Source: CAJCIY01 sp036379355
Lineage (GTDB): Bacteria > Actinomycetota > Actinomycetes > Mycobacteriales > CAJCIY01
DNA length: 20,680 bases
Assembly (NCBI GenBank): GCA_036379355.1
Contig: DASVGV010000073.1
Span: 1-20,680 of the forward strand
Direction: 5' to 3'
Both the position numbers and the translations under genes were made by a program. The notes under the pieces are model-generated. The model was not told the origin of the DNA and ran no database searches. It saw nothing but the letters and a program-made list of their open reading frames with translations. Positions 7,432 through 14,687 of this stretch are shown piece after piece (the first letter of the stretch is position 1; every line of letters begins with the position of its first letter).

Positions 7432-7923
7432 TCAGCTGCCGATGTCGTCGAGCAAGGTGGAGCACTGCGTCGCACCGTACTTCCTCTGGAATGCCTGGAT
7501 CGACGCGGTGTGGTCGGTGACCTCCTGGAGCGCCTTCACGGCTGCCGCGATCTTGGTGGCGTCACCGGTCCTGGCGGCGGCGACGAGCCCGTCGAGCAGC
7601 GGCTTCTCGGTCGCGAAGTCCTCCGTCGCGGGCGTGATCCAGTTCGCCTGGATCTCCTTCTTGTCCTGCGCCTTGCTCGCCAGGGCGGTCACCTGGGTCA
7701 GGTAGGACTGGTACGCCTGCTCGGTCGCCTGCGCGTAGGCCGCGATGCTCGTCAGGTCGCTCTGGTTGGGCGGGGGAATCGCTTTCACGCGCACGTCGAC
7801 GGTGTGGCAGACGGCGTTCGCCTGCCGGACGAAGTCGGCGTGCGACGTTCCGGAGGCACCGCAGGCGGCGACCGTGGCGAGCACCGCCCCGGCGCTCGCC
7901 AGCAGGTGCAGCCGCCTCGTCAC
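7432..7923 (-). CDS. Small predicted lipoprotein of the glycerolipid operon
   Basis: A 163-residue exported protein of unknown function. The N-terminus VTRRLHLLASAGAVLATVAAC has two Arg, a hydrophobic core and a lipobox VAAC with Cys21 as the expected lipidation site, so the mature protein should be anchored on the outer face of the membrane. The mature part is largely helical-looking and rich in Ala, Gln and Lys, with two further Cys (C39 and C154) that could form a disulfide. I recognise no domain. The GTG at 7923 overlaps the stop of the kinase gene as GTGA, which fixes the start and shows translational coupling. By position it could correspond to the secreted protein I recall after the kinase in M. 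tuberculosis (Rv2253), but I cannot show homology. Confidence 0.85.
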   Translation of the reverse strand: MTRRLHLLASAGAVLATVAACGASGTSHADFVRQANAVCHTVDVRVKAIPPPNQSDLTSIAAYAQATEQAYQSYLTQVTALASKAQDKKEIQANWITPATEDFATEKPLLDGLVAAARTGDATKIAAAVKALQEVTDHTASIQAFQRKYGATQCSTLLDDIGS

Positions 7924-8816
7924 CCGGAAACGGTAGCGACCGGCTCCGAGGGCGCCAGCACCCGGAGCGCGCCCGGCCGTACCGAGACCGTGCAGGGCAG
8001 CGTCGCGATGGGGTCGCCGTCGGCGAAGACGCGGAACGGCCGGTCGGCGTCGACCAGCACGCGGCTCGTTCGCACGACGGACACCTCGCCGAGCGACGTG
8101 TGGGTACCGGCGAAGATCTTCGGAAAGTTGGTGAGGAAGCGCAGACGGCCGCTGGCACCGGTGGTCACCACGTCCAGCATCCCGTCGGTGGGGACCGCGT
8201 CGGGGGCGATGCGCATGCCGCCTCCGTACATCGACGTGTTCGCCGCCACGACCGACCAGCCGCGCATCCGAGCCGGGTCGCCGTCGACCTGCACCGTGAA
8301 GGTGGCGTGCCTCCAGGTGAGCAGCGCCCGCAGGGTGCCCACCGTGTAGATCTGCCCCCCGAGCGGCAGGCGCGTGCGCAGCGCGAACTCCTGGACGTCG
8401 GAGTCGAAGCCGACGCTGGCGATGCACAGGAAGGCGGTGCCGTTGGCGTCGCCGAGGTCGATCCGCCGCTCCACCGACGACTCGAGCGCGGTCACCGCGG
8501 CCTCCGGGTCCGCCGGGATCCCCATCGCCCGGGCGAAGTCGTTGCCGCGCCCGCCCGGCAGCACCGCGAGGAGACCGTCCTGCTCGGACACCGCGCCTGC
8601 GAGCCGTCCGGTGAGGCCGTCGCCGCCGACCGCGACCACGGTGCGTCCGTCCGCGATGGCCTCGGCGGCGAGAACGTCGGCGTGCGCGAGGTCGCGCGTC
8701 TCGGTGGTCACCACGTCGTGCCTCGCGAGCAACCGCTCGTACTGCGGTAGCACGGTGCGCGCGCGGCCCCCGCCGGCGTGCGGGTTGACCACCAGGTGCA
8801 GGCGCATGGCAGCCAT
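7920..8816 (-). CDS. dagK: Diacylglycerol kinase-like lipid kinase (DAGK catalytic domain)
   Basis: Predicted lipid kinase of 298 residues that phosphorylates diacylglycerol or a related lipid to the phosphatidic acid form, at the inner face of the membrane. NPHAGGGRA (11-19) opens the DAGK domain, the nucleotide-binding loop is VGGDGL (63-68), and PGGRGNDFAR (87-96) corresponds to the family's P-x-GTGNDFAR. The C-terminal region has GGGMRIAPDAVPTDGMLDVV, typical of YegS/DgkB/BmrU folds. The usual GGDGT is GGDGL here; I believe this occurs in other actinobacterial members, but it should be checked. The ATG at 8816 forms TAATG with the stop of the flavoprotein gene; an ATG at 8807 is an alternative. 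The order after flavoprotein and tetR matches M. tuberculosis Rv2252, a kinase reported to act on diacylglycerol. Confidence 0.9.
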   Translation of the reverse strand: MAAMRLHLVVNPHAGGGRARTVLPQYERLLARHDVVTTETRDLAHADVLAAEAIADGRTVVAVGGDGLTGRLAGAVSEQDGLLAVLPGGRGNDFARAMGIPADPEAAVTALESSVERRIDLGDANGTAFLCIASVGFDSDVQEFALRTRLPLGGQIYTVGTLRALLTWRHATFTVQVDGDPARMRGWSVVAANTSMYGGGMRIAPDAVPTDGMLDVVTTGASGRLRFLTNFPKIFAGTHTSLGEVSVVRTSRVLVDADRPFRVFADGDPIATLPCTVSVRPGALRVLAPSEPVATVSG

Positions 8817-10387
8817 TAAGGCAGAAGCGTGCCGGGGTTGCAGATTCCGTCGGGGTCCAGGGTTTCCTTGATCGCGCGCAGGACGGCGAGGCCCAGGTCG
8901 CCGACCTCGGCCTGCATCCACGGCCGGTGGTCGGCGCCGACCGCGTGGTGGTGGGTGATGGTCGCCCCCGCCGCGACGATCGCGTCGCTGGCCGCCACCT
9001 TGGCCCGCTCCCACTGCCGCGCGTCGACCGCCTTGGCCAAGACGGTGAAGTACAGCGAGGCGCCCTGCGGATACAGGTGGCTGACGTGACACATGACGAC
9101 GCAGCGGCCGAGCGACCGGGTCAGGGCGGCGCGCACGTCGGTGTGGACCCGATCCAGGTCCGACCACGACGCGGAGGTCTCCAGGGTCTCGACGAGCACG
9201 CCCGCGTCCATCAGGTCGTCGCGAAGGTACGGGCCGTCGTAACGGCCGTGCAGCCACGTGCGGCCCGCCCCCTGGCCGAGTGACACGGCTCCCTTCAGCG
9301 CGGGCTTCGCCAGCGCGCGGCGGGCGGCGACCCGGTCCTCCCAGCCGAGGATGAGCAGGCACGCCTCGCGCCCGGCCCGGGCGCGGACGTACGCCTTGGT
9401 CAGCGCGCCCTTCGCGCCGCCCCCCGACAAGGTGAGCTGGACGGCGGTCTCGTCCGGGTCGGACAGCCGGGCCACGTCGGGCGCGACCCCGCCCTGCTCC
9501 AGGTCGCGCAGAACTGCCTGGCCGGCGTCGAACCCGCGTACCAGGAACCCCTCGTAGCGGGACTCGGACGGCAGGCGGCGCACGCGCAGGGTGACCTCGG
9601 TGACCACGCCGAACGCGCCCTCCGACCCCACGGCGAGGGCCCGCAGGTCCGGTCCGGCCGCGCTCTTCGCGCCGCGACCGAGGCGCAGGGTCCCGGCCGG
9701 CGTGACCAGGGTCAGGGCAACCACCATGTCGTCGATGCGGCCGTGCCCGGTCGACGCCTGCCCGGCGCTGCGGGTGGCCACGAAGCCCCCGATCGTCGCT
9801 TGCTCGAAGCTCTGCGGTAGGTGGCCGAGGTGCAGGCCGTACGGCCGCAGCAGCGTTTCCGCGTCCGGTCCCCGGACGCCCGGCTGGAAGGTCGCGGTCA
9901 GCGAGGTCTCGTCCACGTGCAGCAACGCGTCCATGCGCCGCAGGTCGAGCGAGACGACCGCGTCGAGCGCCACCGGATCGACGCCGCCGACCACGGACGT
10001 GCCACCGCCGAACGGGACGACGGCGACGCGATGCTCCGCACACGCGGCGAGCACCGCCGCGACCGCCGCCTCGTCGGCCGGGAGCACCACGGCGTCCGGC
10101 GCGTGCGAGGTGTCGCCGGCCCGCGCCCGCAGCAGGTCGAGGTAGCTCTTGCCGCCGGCCCGCAGGATGCGGGCCTCGTCGTCGGTGCGGACCTCCGCCA
10201 CGGCGCGCAGGGACACGAGTGCGTCGGCGGACAGGCGGCTCGCCGGAGGGGGCTCCGGAGGAGCGGGCGCGACGGCGTCGGCCGGTGTCACGCCGAGCGT
10301 CTTGCTGAGCCACGCGGCGGCGTGCGGGGGCAGCCCGTGGCGGCGCGACGGGTCGCCCCAGCCCGCGAACGGCATGTCGTCGACCAT
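8816..10387 (-). CDS. FAD-binding oxidase of the alkyl-DHAP synthase family
   Basis: Flavoprotein (523 residues) with a PCMH-type FAD domain: PFGGGTSVVGG (125-135) is the pyrophosphate-binding loop, and PQSFEQATIGGFVATRSAGQ (191-210) is the second FAD-contact segment. The C-terminal domain ends with THHHAVGADH (478-487) and DPDGICNPG. The HHH motif is a hallmark of alkylglycerone-phosphate synthase, which exchanges the acyl group of acyl-DHAP for a fatty alcohol in ether-lipid synthesis. Many bacterial members are labelled only as FAD-linked oxidases, so ether-lipid synthesis is a hypothesis here. Neighbours (lipid kinase, GlpD) point to glycerolipid or DHAP/G3P metabolism. The ATG at 10387 (MVDDMPFAGWG) or the ATG at 10375 may be the start. 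It heads the leftward operon and lies 17 bases from divergent tetR. Confidence 0.9.
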   Translation of the reverse strand: MVDDMPFAGWGDPSRRHGLPPHAAAWLSKTLGVTPADAVAPAPPEPPPASRLSADALVSLRAVAEVRTDDEARILRAGGKSYLDLLRARAGDTSHAPDAVVLPADEAAVAAVLAACAEHRVAVVPFGGGTSVVGGVDPVALDAVVSLDLRRMDALLHVDETSLTATFQPGVRGPDAETLLRPYGLHLGHLPQSFEQATIGGFVATRSAGQASTGHGRIDDMVVALTLVTPAGTLRLGRGAKSAAGPDLRALAVGSEGAFGVVTEVTLRVRRLPSESRYEGFLVRGFDAGQAVLRDLEQGGVAPDVARLSDPDETAVQLTLSGGGAKGALTKAYVRARAGREACLLILGWEDRVAARRALAKPALKGAVSLGQGAGRTWLHGRYDGPYLRDDLMDAGVLVETLETSASWSDLDRVHTDVRAALTRSLGRCVVMCHVSHLYPQGASLYFTVLAKAVDARQWERAKVAASDAIVAAGATITHHHAVGADHRPWMQAEVGDLGLAVLRAIKETLDPDGICNPGTLLP

Positions 10388-10392
10388 GCCGT

Positions 10393-10430
10393 ACAGTGTG
10401 ACATATGACGTCTCAACGTCACATCACTGT
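10393..10430. promoter_or_regulatory. Nested palindrome in the tetR/flavoprotein divergent promoter, probable TetR operator
   Basis: TGACGT (10406-10411) and ACGTCA (10416-10421) form a perfect inverted repeat around CTCA. TGTGAC (10397-10402) pairs with GTCACA (10418-10423), and ACAGTG (10393-10398) with CACTGT (10425-10430). The site covers the 17-base gap between two divergent starts and the first codons of tetR, the usual place for an autoregulatory TetR operator. If tetR starts at the in-frame GTG at 10429 instead, the palindrome would be almost wholly non-coding. Confidence 0.6.
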
Positions 10431-11004
10431 GGTACGGGACGAAGGGCCGGACCCCCTTCTCGCGGCGACCCGCTCCTGCCTTCTGGATCTGGGGCTGCGG
10501 CGGACGACGCTGGCCGAGATCGCCCGCCGCGCCGGCGTCAGCCGCATGACCGCGTACCGCCAGCACGGCGATCGCGACGCCCTGGTCGCCGCGCTGCTCA
10601 CCGACGAGCTGACGACGGCGATGGAGCAGATCACCGTCGATGTGGCCCACCTGCCGACCGGGCGGGAACGGCTCGTGGAGGCGGCGGCGCGCCTGCTGCA
10701 CGCGGTGTCGACGAACCCCGTCTACCGCCGGATCCTCGACCTCGACCCGGAACTGCTGCTGCCGCTGATCGTCGACCGGTTCGGCACGACCCAGCGGTTC
10801 GCGATCGACGCCATGACCGAGCAGATCCGCGAGGGCCGGCGTGACGGCTCGATCCGCCGTGGCCCGTCGGCCCGGGCCATGGCCGAGCACCTGTGCGTGG
10901 CCCTCCAGGCGTTCGTGTTCAGCGCCCGGGTCCTGGAGCTCACCAGCTCCCCGGCGGTGACCGCCCGCGAGATCCGTGCCCTGGTCGACGGGTACCTCGC
11001 ATGA
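10405..11004 (+). CDS. TetR/AcrR family transcriptional regulator
   Basis: A 199-residue one-component repressor. The N-terminal helix-turn-helix is clear: TLAEIARRAGVSRMTAYRQH (35-54), with recognition helix around SRMTAYRQHGDRDALV. The C-terminal ligand-binding domain is helical, as in the family, and gives no ligand clue. The chosen start is ATG 10405; no ribosome binding site is visible, so translation may be leaderless, and GTG 10429 is an alternative nearer to the usual family N-terminus. The gene ends in an ATGA overlap with glpD. Its position between two divergent glycerolipid operons and over a nested palindrome suggests it controls both and itself. The positional counterpart I recall in M. 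tuberculosis is Rv2250c. Confidence 0.93.
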   Translation: MTSQRHITVVRDEGPDPLLAATRSCLLDLGLRRTTLAEIARRAGVSRMTAYRQHGDRDALVAALLTDELTTAMEQITVDVAHLPTGRERLVEAAARLLHAVSTNPVYRRILDLDPELLLPLIVDRFGTTQRFAIDAMTEQIREGRRDGSIRRGPSARAMAEHLCVALQAFVFSARVLELTSSPAVTAREIRALVDGYLA

Positions 11005-12491
11005 CTGTGGCCGGCGTCCTGGACGCGGCGCAGCGCCGTCGTGATCTGGACGCTCTGGCGGGCGAGACCGTCGACGTCCTGGTGGTGGGGGGCGGCGTCA
11101 CCGGCTGCGGCGTCGCGCTCGACGCCGTCACGCGCGGCCTGTCGGTCGCGCTGCTCGAGCGGTACGACCTGGCGAGCGGCACCAGCCGCTGGTCGTCGAA
11201 GTTGGCGCACGGCGGGCTGCGCTATCTCGCCAAAGGCGATGTCGGGCTGGCGAGGGAGAGCGCGCGCGAGCGCAACATCCTGATGCGGCACACGGCGCCG
11301 CACCTCGTCCGCTCACTGCCGATGGTCGTCCCGGTCGTGGCGTCCATGTCGCGCGGCATGGCCGCGTTCGTGAACGGCGGCCATCACGTCGCGCACCTGC
11401 TCGGGCCCGGGGGCCTGCCGCGACCCCGGCACCTCGACGCGGCGACGACGTGCGCCCTGCTCCCGGCGCTCGACCCGGCCGGCATCCGCGGCGGCTACCT
11501 CAACTACGACGGCCAGCTCGAGGACGACGCGCGGCTCGTCGTCGCGCTGGCCCGCACCGCCGCCGCGTACGGCGCCCGGATCGTGACCGGAGCCCGGGTC
11601 GCGGCGGTCGACGGGACCGGCGCCGACGTCGACGCCGACGGCGCGGCACTTCGCGTCCGGGCGAGGGCGGTCGTGAACGCCACCGGCGTCTGGGCGGGCG
11701 ACCTCGACCCCGGGGTGCAGCTGCGTCCGAGCAAGGGCGCGCACGTCGTGCTGCCCGCGAGCGCGCTCGGGTCTCCGTCGGCTTCGATGACGGTGGCCGT
11801 GCCGGGCGAGGACAACCGCTTCGTGTTCGCGCTGCCGCATCCCGACGGGCTGGTGTACGTCGGGCTGACCGACGACCCGATCTCCGGGCCGGTCCCCGAC
11901 GAGCCCACCGCGTCCGCCGAGGACGAGCGGTTCCTGCTCGCGACGATCTCGGCCGCGCTGAGCCGGCCGCTCTCCCACGACGACGTGATCGGCTCGTACG
12001 CCGGGCTGCGGCCGCTCCTCGCCGGCACCGAGGGACGCACCGCCGACCTGTCCCGCCGGCACGACGTCCGGCGAAGTGCCCACGGCGCCTGGTCGGTCGT
12101 CGGCGGCAAGCTGACGACGTACCGGCAGATGGCCGAGGACGCCGTGGACGCCACCGGCCTCGCTGCCGGCCCCTGCCGGACCCGCGACCTGCCGCTGCTC
12201 GGCGCCGAGAACGTGCCGGTCCCTGCGGGCGTGCCGGCGAGGTTGGTCCGGCGGTACGGCGCGGAGGCCGAACAGGTCGCCGCGCTGGCCGGCGACGAGC
12301 CCGGACTGCTGGAACCGGTCGCGGACGGCGTCCCCGTGCTCGGCGTCGAGCTGGCGTGGGGGGTCGTCGCGGAGGGCGCGCGCACCGTCGACGACCTCAT
12401 CGCCCGCCGGACCCGGCTCACCCTCGTCGACGACTGGGCGGCGGCGGCGCGGCCCCGGGCGGAGGAGATCCTGGCTAGCCTCACCCCATGA
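11001..12491 (+). CDS. glpD: FAD-dependent glycerol-3-phosphate dehydrogenase
   Basis: Predicted membrane-associated flavoenzyme (496 residues) oxidising sn-glycerol-3-phosphate to DHAP and passing electrons to the quinone pool. The N-terminal Rossmann motif is VVGGGVTGCG (28-37); SGTSRWSSKLAHGGLRYL (59-76) is the family signature; GLTDDPISG and a later VVGGKLTTYRQMAEDAVD are also typical of GlpD. The C-terminal cap domain is shorter than in E. coli GlpD but of the size seen in many actinobacterial copies. The ATG at 11001 overlaps the tetR stop as ATGA and its own stop overlaps the next ATG the same way, so tetR, glpD and the SRPBCC gene are one coupled transcript. Its DHAP product is the backbone precursor an alkyl-DHAP synthase would need, linking it to the divergent operon; that link is inference. 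Confidence 0.95.
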   Translation: MTVAGVLDAAQRRRDLDALAGETVDVLVVGGGVTGCGVALDAVTRGLSVALLERYDLASGTSRWSSKLAHGGLRYLAKGDVGLARESARERNILMRHTAPHLVRSLPMVVPVVASMSRGMAAFVNGGHHVAHLLGPGGLPRPRHLDAATTCALLPALDPAGIRGGYLNYDGQLEDDARLVVALARTAAAYGARIVTGARVAAVDGTGADVDADGAALRVRARAVVNATGVWAGDLDPGVQLRPSKGAHVVLPASALGSPSASMTVAVPGEDNRFVFALPHPDGLVYVGLTDDPISGPVPDEPTASAEDERFLLATISAALSRPLSHDDVIGSYAGLRPLLAGTEGRTADLSRRHDVRRSAHGAWSVVGGKLTTYRQMAEDAVDATGLAAGPCRTRDLPLLGAENVPVPAGVPARLVRRYGAEAEQVAALAGDEPGLLEPVADGVPVLGVELAWGVVAEGARTVDDLIARRTRLTLVDDWAAAARPRAEEILASLTP

Positions 12492-12919
12492 GCGATCGTC
12501 AGGTGAGTCACTCCGTGGTCGTGAACGCGACCCCCGAGCAGGTGTTCGCACTTCTCGCCGACCCGCGCAAGCACGCCGAGATCGACGGCTCCGGCACGGT
12601 CCGCGGCGGCGTCTCCGGTCCCGAGAAGCTCTCGCAGGGCGCCCGGTTCGGCATGCGGATGAAGATGTTCGGGGTCCCGTACGGCATCAAGAACGAGGTC
12701 GTGGAGTACGAGGAGAACCGCCGGATCGCCTGGCGGCACTTCGGGCACCACGTATGGCGGTGGGAGCTCGAACCGGTCGACGGCGGTACGAAGGTCACCG
12801 AGACCTTCGACTGGGCGCCGGCCCGGTCTCCGGCGATGCTCGAGCGCGTCGGTTTCCCGGCCCGGAACGAGAAGGGGATCCAGGAGACGCTCGCGCGCCT
12901 CCAGGCCCGTTTCGCCTGA
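12488..12919 (+). CDS. SRPBCC (START-like) family protein
   Basis: A 143-residue single-domain protein of the SRPBCC superfamily, which folds around a hydrophobic ligand cavity. The N-terminal strand and helix VVVNATPEQVFALLADPRKHAEID (11-34) are typical of polyketide cyclase/dehydrase-like members, and the C-terminal long helix is at about residues 113-141. No catalytic residues are evident. The function may be binding or modification of a lipid or acyl compound, which would suit its place after glpD, but this is speculation. The ATG at 12488 overlaps the glpD stop as ATGA. A gap of 79 bases separates it from glutamate dehydrogenase. Confidence 0.88.
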   Translation: MSDRQVSHSVVVNATPEQVFALLADPRKHAEIDGSGTVRGGVSGPEKLSQGARFGMRMKMFGVPYGIKNEVVEYEENRRIAWRHFGHHVWRWELEPVDGGTKVTETFDWAPARSPAMLERVGFPARNEKGIQETLARLQARFA

Positions 12920-12998
12920 CCGCGGGCGGCGTGTGCGAGAGTCGCGGGCGAGGGTGCGGTCAACGGCGACCGCCGCCCACGACGTACGAGGACATCCG

Positions 12999-14252
12999 GT
13001 GCCTGCCTCCCAGTCAGCGCTCGAGTCCGCCCTGCTCCAGCTGCAGGACGCCACCCGTCACCTCGGTCTCGACGACGGGCTCTACCAGATGATCGCGACG
13101 CCGCGGCGCTCGCTCACCGTGAGCATCCCGCTGCGCCGCGACGACGGGACCGTCGAGGTCCTCACCGGCTACCGCGTGCAGCACAACCTGTCGCGTGGCC
13201 CGGCCAAGGGGGGCGTCCGCTACCACCCGCGGACCGACCTCGACGAGGTCAAGGCCCTCGCCATGTGGATGACGTGGAAGTGCGCGCTCATCGGCATCCC
13301 GTACGGCGGGGCGAAGGGCGGGGTGGCCGTCGACCCGCAGCTGCACAGCCGGCTCGAGCTGGAGCGCATCACCCGGCGGTACGCCAGCGAGATCCTGCCG
13401 ATCATCGGCCCGGAGCGCGACATCCCCGCTCCGGATGTCGGCACCGACGCGCAGACGATGGCCTGGATGATGGACACGTACTCGACGCACACCGGCTACA
13501 CCGTGACCGGCGTCGTGACCGGGAAGCCGGTGTCGATCGGCGGGTCCGAAGGCCGCGGCGGAGCCACCAGCAGGGGCGTCATGTTCGCAACGTTCGCCGC
13601 GCTGCGCCAGCACGGGGTGCCGGTGCGAGGGGTACGCGTGGCCGTGCAGGGCTTCGGCAAGGTCGGCGGGCTGGCCGCGCAGTTCCTCCACGACGCGGGC
13701 GCGACCGTCGTGGCGGTGAGCGACGTGAAGGGCGGCGTCTACAACCCGGATGGCCTGGACCCGGCCGCCATGCTTCGCGCGATGCGGCAGGGCGCGGACA
13801 CCGTCGTCGGCACGCCGGGCACCGACGAGATCAGCAACGAGGAGCTGCTCGAGCTCGACGTGGACGTCCTGGTTCCGGCGGCGCTGGAGGGCGTGATCCA
13901 CGAGGGCAACGCCGACCGCATCCGGGCGCGGTTCGTCGTCGAAGGCGCCAACGGGCCGACGACGCCCAACGGCGACGCGATTCTCGGCGACCGCGGCGTG
14001 ATGGTCGTCCCGGACATCCTGGCCAACTCCGGTGGCGTCGCGGTCTCGTACTTCGAGTGGGTCCAGGACCTGCAGGCGTACTTCTGGTCCGAGGACGAGG
14101 TCAACGACCGCCTCCGCGCACTGATGGAGCGCGCGTACGGCGAGGTGGCGACGCTCGCAGCCGAGCGCGGCGTGAGCATGCGGACCGCCGCCCAGATGAT
14201 CGGCGTGGGGCGGGTGGCCGAGGCGCACCGCACGCGCGGGCTGTATCCGTGA
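12999..14252 (+). CDS. gdh: Glutamate dehydrogenase (Glu/Leu/Phe/Val family)
   Basis: Hexameric-type cytosolic enzyme (417 residues) interconverting glutamate with 2-oxoglutarate and ammonium. NLSRGPAKGGVRYHP (63-77) and PYGGAKGG (101-108, catalytic Lys106) form the substrate site, with the proton-relay Asp146 in PAPDVGT. The nucleotide domain has GFGKVGG (218-224), and Asp242 at the end of the second strand (VAVSDVKGG) favours NAD over NADP. VEGANGPTTP (314-323) and ILANSGGVAVSYFEW (340-354) complete the family pattern. The GTG at 12999 is chosen because GAGGA (12988-12992) lies 6 bases before it and because the upstream frame to 12933 looks non-coding. Alternatives within the family (Leu or Val dehydrogenase) are less likely, given the length and the SYFEWVQ segment. 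Confidence 0.95.
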   Translation: MPASQSALESALLQLQDATRHLGLDDGLYQMIATPRRSLTVSIPLRRDDGTVEVLTGYRVQHNLSRGPAKGGVRYHPRTDLDEVKALAMWMTWKCALIGIPYGGAKGGVAVDPQLHSRLELERITRRYASEILPIIGPERDIPAPDVGTDAQTMAWMMDTYSTHTGYTVTGVVTGKPVSIGGSEGRGGATSRGVMFATFAALRQHGVPVRGVRVAVQGFGKVGGLAAQFLHDAGATVVAVSDVKGGVYNPDGLDPAAMLRAMRQGADTVVGTPGTDEISNEELLELDVDVLVPAALEGVIHEGNADRIRARFVVEGANGPTTPNGDAILGDRGVMVVPDILANSGGVAVSYFEWVQDLQAYFWSEDEVNDRLRALMERAYGEVATLAAERGVSMRTAAQMIGVGRVAEAHRTRGLYP

Positions 14253-14319
14253 CATGCCGCGGCCGCCACCCCGGCGAACGGGGCGTTGCGAGCGGTCGCG
14301 GCCGCATCCGCGTGGCATG
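14253..14319. repeat. Compound inverted repeat between gdh and the DUF3263 gene
   Basis: CATGCC (14253-14258) pairs with GGCATG (14314-14319), and the adjacent GCGGCCGC (14259-14266) pairs with GCGGCCGC (14298-14305). An inner hairpin CCCCG-GCGAA-CGGGG sits at 14269-14283. Only an 8-base bulge (ATCCGCGT) interrupts the right arm. It starts directly after the gdh stop, so it may stop gdh transcription or regulate the next gene. There is no T tract, so an intrinsic terminator is not certain. Confidence 0.45.
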
Positions 14320-14381
14320 ATGGCGTCCAGAACGACACCGATGTGATTTCGCTGTCCGAGGCAGCTCTGGAGGTCTGAGAG

Positions 14382-14678
14382 ATGAGCGCAGAGCTCGCCC
14401 CCGGCCCGTACTCGGCCGGCGAGCTGACCGACCGGGAACGGCAGGTGCTCGACTTCGAGCGCCAGTGGTGGCGGTACGCCGGGGCGAAGGAACAGGCGAT
14501 CCACGACCTGTTCGGCTGGACGCCGACCCGGTACTTCCAGGTCCTCAACGCGCTCATCGACAACCCGGCGGCGCTGGTCGCCGAGCCGATGCTGGTCAAG
14601 CGGCTGCGCCGGGTCCGGGCGACCCGGCAGCGCGACCGTGCCCAGCGGCGGCTCGCCGTCCCGCCCGGCCAGGCCTAG
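14382..14678 (+). CDS. DUF3263 family protein
   Basis: A 98-residue small cytoplasmic protein of the actinobacterial DUF3263 family. The segment LTDRERQVLDFERQWWRYAG (15-34) followed by KEQAIHDLFGWTPTRYFQVLNALID (36-60) is characteristic and looks like a helix-turn-helix-type three-helix domain; the C-terminus is Arg-rich (RLRRVRATRQRDRAQRR). A DNA-binding role is suggested by shape and charge but not demonstrated. The ATG at 14382 is supported by GGAGG about 10 bases upstream. It precedes a LytR_C membrane protein gene in the same frame with only a TAG between, an association I also recall in mycobacteria (Rv0430-Rv0431). Confidence 0.88.
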   Translation: MSAELAPGPYSAGELTDRERQVLDFERQWWRYAGAKEQAIHDLFGWTPTRYFQVLNALIDNPAALVAEPMLVKRLRRVRATRQRDRAQRRLAVPPGQA

Positions 14679-14687
14679 GGACCGGTC

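Noticed and set aside
10408..10432. Sigma-70-like promoter for the flavoprotein gene (TTGAGA on the minus strand)
   Set aside because: No acceptable -10 hexamer occurs 16-18 bases downstream, so it was not listed as a feature.
12924..12978. GGGCGGCG/CGCCGCCC inverted repeat between the SRPBCC gene and gdh
   Set aside because: Arms contain only G and C and the loop is about 39 bases; such matches are expected by chance at this composition.
14286..14321. Possible promoter TTGCGA ... CATGAT before the DUF3263 gene
   Set aside because: The spacer is 24 bases, too long for a sigma-70-type promoter, and the -10 is weak.
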